A stretch of 10,845 bases of DNA from JAGOSA01 sp039795715. Its GTDB lineage: Bacteria > Patescibacteriota > Minisyncoccia > Phycocordibacterales > UBA9973. This document shows positions 1-6,957 of this stretch, piece by piece (the first letter of the stretch is position 1; the number at the start of each line of letters is the position of its first letter). The DNA lies in the NCBI GenBank assembly GCA_039795715.1, contig JBDKLD010000055.1, positions 1 through 10,845 of the forward strand, written 5' to 3'. Both the position numbers and the translations under genes were made by a program. The notes beneath the pieces were generated by a model that was not told the origin of the DNA, made no database searches, and worked only from the letters and a program-made list of their open reading frames with translations.

Positions 1-150
1 AAGTATTTCAAGAAAAAAGTTTTTCTTGTCGCACCACTCCACCATCACTTTGAGGCACTTGGCTGGTCTCGACCCAAAATCACTATGCGCTATTGGATTG
101 TCAGTCTAGTCTGCGGGATTATCGGCATAGTAATTGCGCTTTGGTCATGA
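1..150 (+). CDS. mraY: MraY C-terminus (partial): phospho-N-acetylmuramoyl-pentapeptide transferase
   Basis: Only the last 49 codons are inside the window; the reading frame is open from base 1 and stops at TGA 148-150. MraY is the integral membrane enzyme that transfers phospho-MurNAc-pentapeptide from UDP to undecaprenyl phosphate, giving lipid I. The visible part carries the family's histidine motif, APLHHHFEALGW (residues 11-22 of the fragment), followed by RPKITMRYWI and a final hydrophobic membrane helix ending in ALWS. This arrangement is diagnostic of the MraY C-terminus. The next gene, ftsW, begins one base after the stop, as expected in a dcw-type cell wall cluster. The 5' part and promoter lie outside the window. 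Confidence 0.93.
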   Translation, partial: KYFKKKVFLVAPLHHHFEALGWSRPKITMRYWIVSLVCGIIGIVIALWS

Positions 151-151
151 T

Positions 152-1264
152 ATGAAAGAAGTTACCGGCAAAAAGGTAGACAGACTGTTCCTAACTATAG
201 TACTTTTGCTCACTGGCATTGGCCTGATTTTTTTTGTTTCGGCATCACTTGGGGTTCTAGCTAGAAGTGAAACCAAATTCTACAATGTCCTTTTCTCTCA
301 GTTGGCTGTCGGTCTCATTGGTGGACTTATTGCGTTCTATCTTACCTCGCGCATCAATTACAAAGTTTGGCGAAAGTACTCTTTTCTTTTTCTTATCGGC
401 GCACTCGCGCTTTCTATTTTAGTTTTTGTGCCAGGGCTTGGTCTCACTCACGGTGGCGCGACGAGGTGGATTAGTCTTGGATTCATTTCATTTCAACCGG
501 CAGAATTTCTGAAAATCGCTTTCGTCATGTACTTTGCCTCTTGGCTTTCAGCGGTAAGAGAAAGAGCGGATTCATTTCTCCATGGGTTATTGCCATTTTT
601 TATTATTATGGCAATTATTGCTGCGATTTTACTCAGGCAACCAGATACAAAAAGTCTTATCTTGATGTTTGTCGCGGGAGCTTCCATGTACTTCTTGACT
701 GGAGTCCAGCTCAAAAAAATATTCATCATTGGCGGAGTCGCAGTTGCCGGTTTCGCGATCTTGGCATTTACCACGCCATATCTACGAGATCGCGTGACCA
801 CATTTATGAATCCTGATCATGATCCGCAGGGTTCCTCATATCAACTCAAGCAAGCACTTATAGCAGTTGGCTCTGGCGGAATAGGTGGAAAAGGTATTGG
901 GCAAAGTATCCAGAAGTTCAATTACTTGCCAGAGCCTCAAGGTGACTCGATCTTTGCTGTTATTTGTGAAGAAACTGGATTTGTTGGTGGGCTAGTAGTC
1001 GTCCTCCTTTACGCAGCATTTGCCATGAGGGGTTTGCGTATCAGTTCAAGGGCACCTGATTCATTTGGACGCCTACTCTCAGCAGGAATCATTATTTTGC
1101 TAACTGCCCAGTCATTCCTCAATATTGCCTCAATTACAGGCCTTTTCCCACTCACAGGTGTCCCACTAGTCTTTATGAGTCAGGGTGGTACCTCACTCCT
1201 CATTTCGCTCGCGGCAGCAGGTATTGTGCTCAATATATCCAGGACGCAAAAGAGGCGAGTTTAA
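152..1264 (+). CDS. ftsW: FtsW, septal peptidoglycan glycosyltransferase (SEDS family)
   Basis: This is a 370-residue polytopic membrane protein of the SEDS family, which polymerises lipid II into glycan strands together with a class B penicillin-binding protein. About ten hydrophobic segments run through the sequence. Conserved SEDS stretches are visible: GGATRWISLGFISFQPAEFL (101-120), GGIGGKGIG (242-250), YLPEPQGDSIFAVICEETG (258-276) with Asp265 in the position of the essential SEDS aspartate, and PLTGVPLVFMSQGGTS (333-348). The extracytoplasmic-side motif normally reading like PDxGTA is QPDTKSL (163-169), which is unusual. I prefer the ATG at 152, one base after the mraY stop; a TTG at 134 in the same frame would add six residues and overlap mraY. 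There is no Shine-Dalgarno sequence. FtsW is favoured over its paralogue RodA by its position between mraY and murG. Confidence 0.93.
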   Translation: MKEVTGKKVDRLFLTIVLLLTGIGLIFFVSASLGVLARSETKFYNVLFSQLAVGLIGGLIAFYLTSRINYKVWRKYSFLFLIGALALSILVFVPGLGLTHGGATRWISLGFISFQPAEFLKIAFVMYFASWLSAVRERADSFLHGLLPFFIIMAIIAAILLRQPDTKSLILMFVAGASMYFLTGVQLKKIFIIGGVAVAGFAILAFTTPYLRDRVTTFMNPDHDPQGSSYQLKQALIAVGSGGIGGKGIGQSIQKFNYLPEPQGDSIFAVICEETGFVGGLVVVLLYAAFAMRGLRISSRAPDSFGRLLSAGIIILLTAQSFLNIASITGLFPLTGVPLVFMSQGGTSLLISLAAAGIVLNISRTQKRRV

Positions 1265-1287
1265 GATAATATGTTAAACTTCTAGCT

Positions 1288-2415
1288 ATGAAGATAGTAC
1301 TGACAGGTGGTGGCACAGGAGGGCATTTTTACCCCATAATCGCTATAGCCGAAGAAATAAACAGAATCGTTGACAAGGAGCATATTGTTGATGCCAAATT
1401 GTACTTTTTCTCAGATAGTCCTTTTGACAATACGATGCTTTACGAAAATGGTATTCGCTACGAATGGGTGCCAGCAGGCAAGTGGCGATTGTATCCTTCC
1501 TTCCAAACAATCGTTGACATGTTCCGTGTCCCATACGGCATTCTTGTTGCAATTGCAAAACTATATAAAATGTACCCTGATGTAGTCGTCGGCAAAGGCG
1601 GTTACGCCTCTTTCCCGACGCTTTTTGCCGCGCGACTTCTCCGTATCCCTGTCATTATCCATGAATCAGACACAGTTCCCGGCAAAGTCTCAAAGTGGGC
1701 AGGAAAGTTTGCAAAACGTATCGCGATTTCATACCAAGACGCAGCACCATTTTTCCCAAAGGAAAAAACAGCATGGACTGGACAGCCTATTCGCGCCACT
1801 ATTCTGAAACCAGCAAAAGAGGGAGCTCAAGAGTACTTGAAACTTGAAGAAGGAATACCAGTTATTGCGCTCATTGGTGGTTCACAGGGAGCACTCGTAA
1901 TGAACAATGCTTTGCTCGATGTGTTGCCTCAGCTAGTGAAAAAGTACGAAGTTATCCATCAAACTGGCACCAAAAATTTTAAAGAAGTATCAGAAACCGC
2001 CGGCATTGTACTCGAAGGCAATGACGATAAGCGTCACTACAAACCATTTCCATTTCTCAATGATCTCGCAACCAAGATGACAGCTGGTGCAGCTGACTTA
2101 ATTATTTCGCGCGCTGGGTCATTTATTTTTGAAATTGCCAGTTGGGGAGTGCCTTCGATTATTATTCCGATTACGACAACAAATGGTGATCACCAGCGAG
2201 TAAATGCATATGCCTATGCACGTGGCGGAGCGTGCGAAGTTTTGGAAGAAGCAAACCTTACCCCTACCGTTCTCGCGACTACGATCAATGATCTCATGAC
2301 CAATGTAGAAAAAATGTCGGCAATGAAGAAAGCTGCGAGTGCATTTTTCAAACCAGGTGCTTCTCACGAAATTGCACAAGAAGTTGTGAGGATAGCTCTT
2401 AGCCACGAGAAATAA
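1288..2415 (+). CDS. murG: MurG, UDP-GlcNAc:lipid I N-acetylglucosaminyltransferase
   Basis: MurG is a GT-B fold, membrane-associated glycosyltransferase that adds GlcNAc to lipid I on the cytoplasmic face, making lipid II. The 375-residue length is normal. The N-terminal glycine loop GGGTGGH (7-13) is followed by GKGGYASFP (102-110) and HESDTVPG (125-132), all typical of the acceptor domain. The C-terminal donor domain shows GGSQGA (197-202), SRAGSFIFEIASWGVPSII (274-292) with Glu282, and DHQRVNA (301-307), the UDP-GlcNAc binding region. It starts 23 bases after ftsW and ends 17 bases before gltX, so co-transcription is likely. The leader AATATGTTAAACTTCTAGCT has no Shine-Dalgarno match. Confidence 0.95.
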   Translation: MKIVLTGGGTGGHFYPIIAIAEEINRIVDKEHIVDAKLYFFSDSPFDNTMLYENGIRYEWVPAGKWRLYPSFQTIVDMFRVPYGILVAIAKLYKMYPDVVVGKGGYASFPTLFAARLLRIPVIIHESDTVPGKVSKWAGKFAKRIAISYQDAAPFFPKEKTAWTGQPIRATILKPAKEGAQEYLKLEEGIPVIALIGGSQGALVMNNALLDVLPQLVKKYEVIHQTGTKNFKEVSETAGIVLEGNDDKRHYKPFPFLNDLATKMTAGAADLIISRAGSFIFEIASWGVPSIIIPITTTNGDHQRVNAYAYARGGACEVLEEANLTPTVLATTINDLMTNVEKMSAMKKAASAFFKPGASHEIAQEVVRIALSHEK

Positions 2416-2432
2416 TAGTCACAAGAAATTAA

Positions 2433-3905
2433 ATGCCCGACAAGATTCCGGAAAATAAAAAAGTAGTAACACGCTTTGCTCCAAGCCCGACAGGCTACAT
2501 GCATATCGGCGGTGTCCGCACTGCACTTTTTGCTTGGGCTCTTGCTAGGCAAAATAATGGAGTGTTTATTCTCAGAATTGAAGATACTGACAAAGAGCGT
2601 GAAGTTCCAGGATCAATAGATCAAATTGTCGAATCACTCAAGTGGCTCGGTATAACTTGGGATGAAGGCATAGGTGTAGGTGGCCCAGCAGGTGAGTATC
2701 TTCAATCAAAGCGATTGGATCACTACATCAAGTATGCCAAGGAATTGGAATCTAAAGGACTTGCCTATGCTGATCCATACACTGTAGAACAAGTAGACGA
2801 ATTCAGGAAGAAATCAGAAGCTGAAGGCAGACCATTCCTCTATCGTGAATATCGTCCAGAAAATCCACCAGCATGGGACGGCACACAGCCTCTGCGACTC
2901 AAAATCACAAACGTAAAAACTTCTACTTGGACCGATGCGATTCGAGGTGAGCTTTCCGCTGGCCCCGAGGCGCTCGACGATTTTGTGCTGATTAAAAGTG
3001 ATGGTTATCCGACGTATAACCTCGCGCATATTGTTGATGATTTAGAAATGAATGTTACCCATATTTTACGCGCCGATGAGTTTATTTCTTCTGTTCCGAA
3101 ATACCTCGCTCTTTATGAGGCTCTCAGCATAACTCCTCCAATTATGGCGACACTTCCTCCAATTATGGCGCCTGATGGTAAAAAGAAGCTGGGCAAGCGT
3201 GATGGGGCAAAAGATATTCTTGCATATCGAGATGAAGGCTATTTATCGTCAGCCATGCTCAACTTTCTTGTTTTCATTGGCTGGAACCCTGGTGGTGAAA
3301 AAGAAATTATTACCCCTGAAGAATTTATTCAGCTTTTCGATATTTCTAAAGTCCAGCATTCAGGAGGTGGCTTTAATGAAGAAAAGTTACATTGGATAAA
3401 CAAAGAGCACCTCAAGCTCCTTTCTCAGAAAGAACAGCTTGATTTTGTCTTGAAATATATTTCATCTGAATTTGCTAAGGCTTGTGGCGAAGAGAAGTGC
3501 AATCGTTTACTTCCTGTGATTATTGATCGCATTAGCTACGGCAAACAAATACGTGATATGGAAGAAAAAGGTGAGCTTGCATTTGCGCTCACTATACCTA
3601 AACTAGATATCCATGTTTTAAATTGGAACGGCAAACAAAGTAGCGCCGAAACCTCTCAATATCTTGAGAAAATTTCTGAAATATTTTCTGCCCTAAATGA
3701 TAGTAATATGAAAATTGAAACTATAAAAGACGCTGTAATGAAGTATGCAAATGAGTTTCCACAACGTGGGGCTGTTCTTCACCCACTTCGCTATGCGCTC
3801 ACGGGACTCGCCAATTCTCCTGACCCATTTACGGTTGCATATATAATAGGTCGTGATGAAACACTTAAGCGAATTAAAATTGCTCTTGAGCTTCTAAAGA
3901 GCTAA
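2433..3905 (+). CDS. gltX: Glutamyl-tRNA synthetase
   Basis: This 490-residue class I synthetase charges tRNA-Glu (and tRNA-Gln too if it is non-discriminating, which cannot be told here). The HIGH signature is at 24-27 (HIGG) inside RFAPSPTGYMHIGGVRTALF, followed by LRIEDTD (48-54). The KMSKS-type loop is KKLGKRDG (251-258), with Gly where most GluRS have Ser. The C-terminal part contains a recognisable anticodon-binding region, RGAVLHPLRYALTG, and ends with IKIALELL. The segment where E. coli GluRS has its Cys-x-Cys...Cys-x-His zinc knuckle (around 112-145 here) contains no cysteine. The gene lies between murG and a murein peptidase with very short gaps, so it is probably co-transcribed with the wall genes. 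No Shine-Dalgarno sequence precedes the ATG. Confidence 0.95.
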   Translation: MPDKIPENKKVVTRFAPSPTGYMHIGGVRTALFAWALARQNNGVFILRIEDTDKEREVPGSIDQIVESLKWLGITWDEGIGVGGPAGEYLQSKRLDHYIKYAKELESKGLAYADPYTVEQVDEFRKKSEAEGRPFLYREYRPENPPAWDGTQPLRLKITNVKTSTWTDAIRGELSAGPEALDDFVLIKSDGYPTYNLAHIVDDLEMNVTHILRADEFISSVPKYLALYEALSITPPIMATLPPIMAPDGKKKLGKRDGAKDILAYRDEGYLSSAMLNFLVFIGWNPGGEKEIITPEEFIQLFDISKVQHSGGGFNEEKLHWINKEHLKLLSQKEQLDFVLKYISSEFAKACGEEKCNRLLPVIIDRISYGKQIRDMEEKGELAFALTIPKLDIHVLNWNGKQSSAETSQYLEKISEIFSALNDSNMKIETIKDAVMKYANEFPQRGAVLHPLRYALTGLANSPDPFTVAYIIGRDETLKRIKIALELLKS

Positions 3906-3914
3906 ACTTACTAC

Positions 3915-5189
3915 ATGAGGCGACCTTTTTTAATCGCCGGATATATCACTATTAGCCTTAGTTTGGGCTATTTTTTGCTCACCTCCGTGGTGCGCGCTCA
4001 AAATGAAAATGTAGATAAGATAGCTACTCAAAATGCCGAAATCGCCAAACTAGAAGCCGAAATCGCCAAGTATAAAGTAGAGCTCACGAAAACTCAAAAT
4101 GAAAGCAATACGCTTGCCAACACCGTTAAGGAGCTTGATTTGAACCAAAAAAAGCTCAACGCTGACATGAAGCTATTGGAAGAAAAAATTAAGAAAAAAA
4201 ATTTAGAAATTGGGAAGATTGGCAATCAGATTGATGATAAAGAAGATACGATTCATGGCTTAAAAACAGCTGTTTCTGCAGGTGCGCGGCGACTTGAAGA
4301 AGGTGACCATACTTCTTTTCTCATGTACCTTTTACGAGAGGAATCGATGACAGATGCTTGGCGAGAGTTTGACGCAATCCGTTCTATCGAAAATCATTTG
4401 AATAACAATATTAAAAAGCTCTCAGATGTTAAGACTGAATTACAAGTTCAAAAAACCGAATCAGAAGCAGAGAAAAATGAGATTGTTGATCTAAAAAAAG
4501 ACATCGAGACTCAGAAAAAAATAATTCTCGCCAATAAGAGTGAAAAGGAGAGATTGCTAAAAGAAACCAAAAACGAAGAGAGTTCATACAAAAAAATGAT
4601 TGCTGACAATGAGAAGAAAAAGGATCAATTCGAAGCTGAGCTCCGAAAGTACGAGGAAGGCCTCACGTATACGCTCGATATCAAAAATTTGCCGAGCGGG
4701 GTGGCTTTTTCCTGGCCACTAGAAAAAATTATTATTACTCAAAAATTCGGCAGAACGGCGTCTTCTGGGAGGCTATATAAATCAGGTTCACACAATGGCG
4801 TCGACTTTGGAGCCTCAATTGGTACGCCTGTATATGCTATGGCAGATGGTGTAGTAGAAGGCACAGGTGATACAGATATACAGTGCCCACGCGTGTCCTT
4901 TGGACGTTTTATTCTCATAAAATATAGCAATGAGCTTGCGAGCACATATGGGCACTTGTCGGTAATATCAGTTACTATCGGACAGACCGTCAAAAAAGGG
5001 CAATTAGTAGGGTACAGCGGTAATACAGGTTACTCTACGGGCCCGCACCTTCATGTCTCAGTGTATCCACGCGATGCAGTCAATCTCAAAACTTTGCCAT
5101 CGATTTCTTGCAAAGGCAAAATACTCACTCAACCAATTTCGGCAGTCAACGCATATTTGGATCCGCTCAAGTATTTACCAAAACCATAA
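3915..5189 (+). CDS. Secreted coiled-coil M23 murein endopeptidase (EnvC/MepM-like architecture)
   Basis: A 424-residue exported protein. Residues 5-24 are hydrophobic and end in VVRAQ, so a signal peptidase I cut after Ala28 or an N-terminal anchor is plausible. Residues 31-250 are almost all charged heptad-like sequence rich in Lys/Glu, forming one or two long coiled coils with a break near 120-160. The C-terminal M23 (LytM) domain covers about 265-424. All zinc and catalytic positions are present: HNGVD (His293, Asp297), YGH (His347) and GPHLH (His378, His380). The protein is therefore probably an active peptidoglycan endopeptidase and not a degenerate amidase activator like E. coli EnvC, though the coiled-coil plus LytM layout is the same. 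Cys324 and Cys399 are the only cysteines and could form a disulfide. It starts 9 bases after gltX and ends at the operon terminator. Confidence 0.88.
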   Translation: MRRPFLIAGYITISLSLGYFLLTSVVRAQNENVDKIATQNAEIAKLEAEIAKYKVELTKTQNESNTLANTVKELDLNQKKLNADMKLLEEKIKKKNLEIGKIGNQIDDKEDTIHGLKTAVSAGARRLEEGDHTSFLMYLLREESMTDAWREFDAIRSIENHLNNNIKKLSDVKTELQVQKTESEAEKNEIVDLKKDIETQKKIILANKSEKERLLKETKNEESSYKKMIADNEKKKDQFEAELRKYEEGLTYTLDIKNLPSGVAFSWPLEKIIITQKFGRTASSGRLYKSGSHNGVDFGASIGTPVYAMADGVVEGTGDTDIQCPRVSFGRFILIKYSNELASTYGHLSVISVTIGQTVKKGQLVGYSGNTGYSTGPHLHVSVYPRDAVNLKTLPSISCKGKILTQPISAVNAYLDPLKYLPKP

Positions 5190-5212
5190 CTGAAGAAATA
5201 TAAAAGTAATGT

Positions 5213-5246
5213 AAAAACCGCCTGAAAAAATTAAAGGGCGGTTTTT
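5213..5246. terminator. Bidirectional intrinsic terminator between the wall operon and the secreted-protein gene
   Basis: A perfect 10-bp stem is formed by AAAAACCGCC (5213-5222) and GGCGGTTTTT (5237-5246) around a 14-base AT-rich loop. A GC core flanked by A and T tracts serves both strands. It sits 23 bases after the M23 peptidase stop and 14 bases beyond the stop of the convergent secreted protein. Confidence 0.9.
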
Positions 5247-5259
5247 ATTAAAGGAGTTA

Positions 5260-5814
5260 TTAATTTGCATCAAAATCGTCATCGTCTGGGCCATCCATGC
5301 TATCGTGCATACCGCCGTGTGGCATCATTCCGAAACTTTTATCGCCTCTCACTTTGTGACCGCCAAACATGAGGTACTCAATCGGGATATTATTGTCGTC
5401 TGCCCACTTTTTGAGCGTATCTATTTCTACTTCCATCGCATCATGTTTTTCCGTGTCTGTTTTACTGCCGAATGTCGCTCTCAAGCCATCTCTTGAGGAC
5501 TCCAATTCTGACCTCTTTGCGATAATCTTGTCTGCCTGATCTCGTGTCAGCTTGCCATCTGAGACAGCTTGGTTGAGCCAGTCAGTGTACACTTGCTCGT
5601 GTTCTTTCTCCATCGTAGCTCGCTGTTCGTCGAAAACAGCTTGCACATCAGTAGAATTAAGATTGAATCTCGTCGAGATTGCAGTCACCATTTTACTCAT
5701 CGGATTACTAGTTGGGGTAGTGCTTGCGGCATGGGTTATGCCCGCACCCGCAAGTGCTAGCCCCAGTGCGACTGCTCCGCCCGCCAGTAATCTTTTTTTG
5801 ACATTTGCATTCAT
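5260..5814 (-). CDS. Small secreted protein with LTxxQ-like motif and His/Met/Asp-rich tail
   Basis: A 184-residue exported protein of no firmly recognised family. A Lys/Arg start (KKR, 6-8), a hydrophobic stretch (9-25) and ITHA|AS form a good signal peptide with cleavage near residue 29 or 30. The mature part is predicted to be helical and charged; it contains NLNSTDVQAVFDEQ (51-64) and SDGKLTRDQADKIIAKR (85-101), which resembles both the LTxxQ motif of Spy/CpxP periplasmic proteins and the K-[IL]-T-x-x-Q-A-D-K-I repeats common in small secreted proteins of Gram-positive and CPR bacteria. The last 34 residues hold three His, five Met and a DDDD run (GGHK, MMPHGGMHDSMDG, DDDD), suggesting metal binding. 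It lies downstream of a sensor kinase on the same strand, and its upstream region shares a regulator-type direct repeat with the response regulator's promoter. Function is inferred, not known. Confidence 0.8.
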   Translation of the reverse strand: MNANVKKRLLAGGAVALGLALAGAGITHAASTTPTSNPMSKMVTAISTRFNLNSTDVQAVFDEQRATMEKEHEQVYTDWLNQAVSDGKLTRDQADKIIAKRSELESSRDGLRATFGSKTDTEKHDAMEVEIDTLKKWADDNNIPIEYLMFGGHKVRGDKSFGMMPHGGMHDSMDGPDDDDFDAN

Positions 5815-5840
5815 ATTTTTTTAAAAATTAATAATAATTC

Positions 5841-5865
5841 GGATATGTGCGATCGTTCACTATCC
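5841..5865 (-). other. Stem-loop in the predicted 5' leader of the secreted-protein gene
   Basis: On the - strand GGATAGTG pairs with CACATATCC, leaving one bulged A and an 8-base loop AACGATCG. With the promoter proposed at 5874-5907 this lies inside a leader of roughly 50 bases, ending 26 bases before the start codon. It could stabilise or control the mRNA, or be a DNA operator, because the same bases form an imperfect palindrome. No U-tract follows, so it is not an obvious terminator for the kinase gene. Confidence 0.4.
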
Positions 5866-5873
5866 TTATGCAC

Positions 5874-5907
5874 ATTGTAATCAAATGATTATGAAGAAAA
5901 TCTAAAG
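5874..5907 (-). promoter_or_regulatory. Predicted activator-type promoter of the secreted-protein gene with response-regulator direct repeat
   Basis: On the - strand the -10 box is TACAAT (5879-5874, five of six consensus bases). Nine bases upstream lies a 19-bp element at 5907-5889. Read on the + strand this is TTATGAAG-AAA-ATCTAAAG. It matches TTATGAAG-TAA-ATATGAAG in the response-regulator promoter at 16 of 19 positions and has the same orientation relative to the gene. There is no -35 hexamer; the element occupies that position, as in PhoB/OmpR-dependent promoters. The distal part overlaps the last codons of the kinase gene. Confidence 0.5.
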
Positions 5908-6957
5908 AGGATTTCGAGGTAAAACAATGGCTATTGTCGTGCCAATATTGGGTTCACTGGTAAGAGTAACCCTGCCACCAAGCTCCTTTACTGCGGATTT
6001 AACAATAGAAAGACCAAGACCACTCCCGCCTGTTTTACGAGAACGGCTCCTGTCAATTCGAAAAAAGCGCTCGAATATTTTTTCGGAATCTGGTTTTGTC
6101 ATTCCGATGCCTGTGTCTGCAATCATTATTGTACATTCAGAATCCCCAGGAATCAGTGTAATCTTCACCGTGCCGTTTGGCTTGTTGTAGGTAATCGCAT
6201 TTTTAACACAGTTTGTAATTGCAGCGTCCAGAAGTGCCTCATCTGTTTTCAGTGTACTGTCTGCTTCAGGTAGGGAAGTGCTCATGGTGACGTTTTGCTC
6301 TTTTGCCATAAGATCAAGCCTGCTTACTGTTTTACGAATAAGTTCAGACACGTTTAATGGGCGCAATACTCTTGTGAGCGCCGCGCCATCGTCAGCAAGC
6401 CTTGAAACTGTCAGTAGGTCATTGACCAAGCCTCCCATTCTGTTAACTTCTTCGAGATTGCTAAGAACTTTTTTCTTTTGTGTGTCGCTAAGTCTAGAAT
6501 TCATAAGCTCATTTTCCATATCCATTTTCAAAATACTAATCGGCGTTCGCAGTTCATGCGATGCATCACCTAGGAATCGGCGCTCCCTTTCAAATGTCTT
6601 CTTGAGAGGCGCAAGTGTCCATTCGGCAAGTTTGTAGCTAAGCGCGCCAGCAATTAAAAGCAAAAAACCATTTACTAATAATAGTAAATTGACTAAGTCT
6701 TCGCGCACATCATCTGGCGACGGAAAGGTGTTTGCGGTTTCGATAGGACGGAATTGAATTTCCAGGATTTCAACTCTTGGATGAAACCTTTTTTCCAAAC
6801 GTGCAGAAAATGCAGAGTAGAGAACACCGCTAGACATAAAAAGAATACTAGCAAGAATGATGACGTAAATAATCGTGAGTTTTAGTATTGAGTGCTGGAA
6901 GCGTCGATTAAACGAGCTTGTATCCTTTGCCCCAAACTGTTTTGATCCTTCGTGCAT
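5902..6957 (-). CDS. Membrane sensor histidine kinase of a two-component system
   Basis: A 351-residue kinase that autophosphorylates and passes the phosphate to the regulator encoded just upstream. Two membrane helices (about 27-49 and 88-107) enclose a short outer loop of about 38 residues. The dimerisation/phosphoacceptor H-box is FLGDASHELRTPISILK (128-144), with His134. The catalytic ATPase domain shows the N-box NCVKNAITYNKPNG (249-262), G1 box IADTGIGM (279-286), F-box FERFFRID (295-302) and G2 box GGSGLGLSIVK (310-320). No separate HAMP or PAS domain is evident; the stretch between TM2 and the H-box is only about 20 residues. The ATG at 6957 lies inside the regulator gene, overlapping it by 50 bases in another frame, so translation is probably coupled. 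The signal it senses cannot be told from the sequence. Confidence 0.93.
   Translation of the reverse strand: MHEGSKQFGAKDTSSFNRRFQHSILKLTIIYVIILASILFMSSGVLYSAFSARLEKRFHPRVEILEIQFRPIETANTFPSPDDVREDLVNLLLLVNGFLLLIAGALSYKLAEWTLAPLKKTFERERRFLGDASHELRTPISILKMDMENELMNSRLSDTQKKKVLSNLEEVNRMGGLVNDLLTVSRLADDGAALTRVLRPLNVSELIRKTVSRLDLMAKEQNVTMSTSLPEADSTLKTDEALLDAAITNCVKNAITYNKPNGTVKITLIPGDSECTIMIADTGIGMTKPDSEKIFERFFRIDRSRSRKTGGSGLGLSIVKSAVKELGGRVTLTSEPNIGTTIAIVLPRNPL

Noticed and set aside
134..151. Upstream TTG start for ftsW
   Set aside because: It would overlap mraY by 17 bases and add only six residues (MRFGHD) before a conventional ATG that lies one base after the mraY stop.
1265..1270. GATAAT as a -10 box for a separate murG promoter
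   Set aside because: No -35 at a suitable distance (GGACGC at 17 bp), and the short gap after ftsW suggests co-transcription.
1274..3914. TAAACTT shortly before the start codons of both murG (6 bases) and the M23 peptidase (5 bases), as a possible translation signal
   Set aside because: Only two instances, one of which includes the gltX stop codon; the other genes in the window lack it.
5552..5824. Open frames on the + strand opposite the secreted-protein gene
   Set aside because: They are antisense shadows; the - strand frame has a signal peptide, coherent composition and a promoter.
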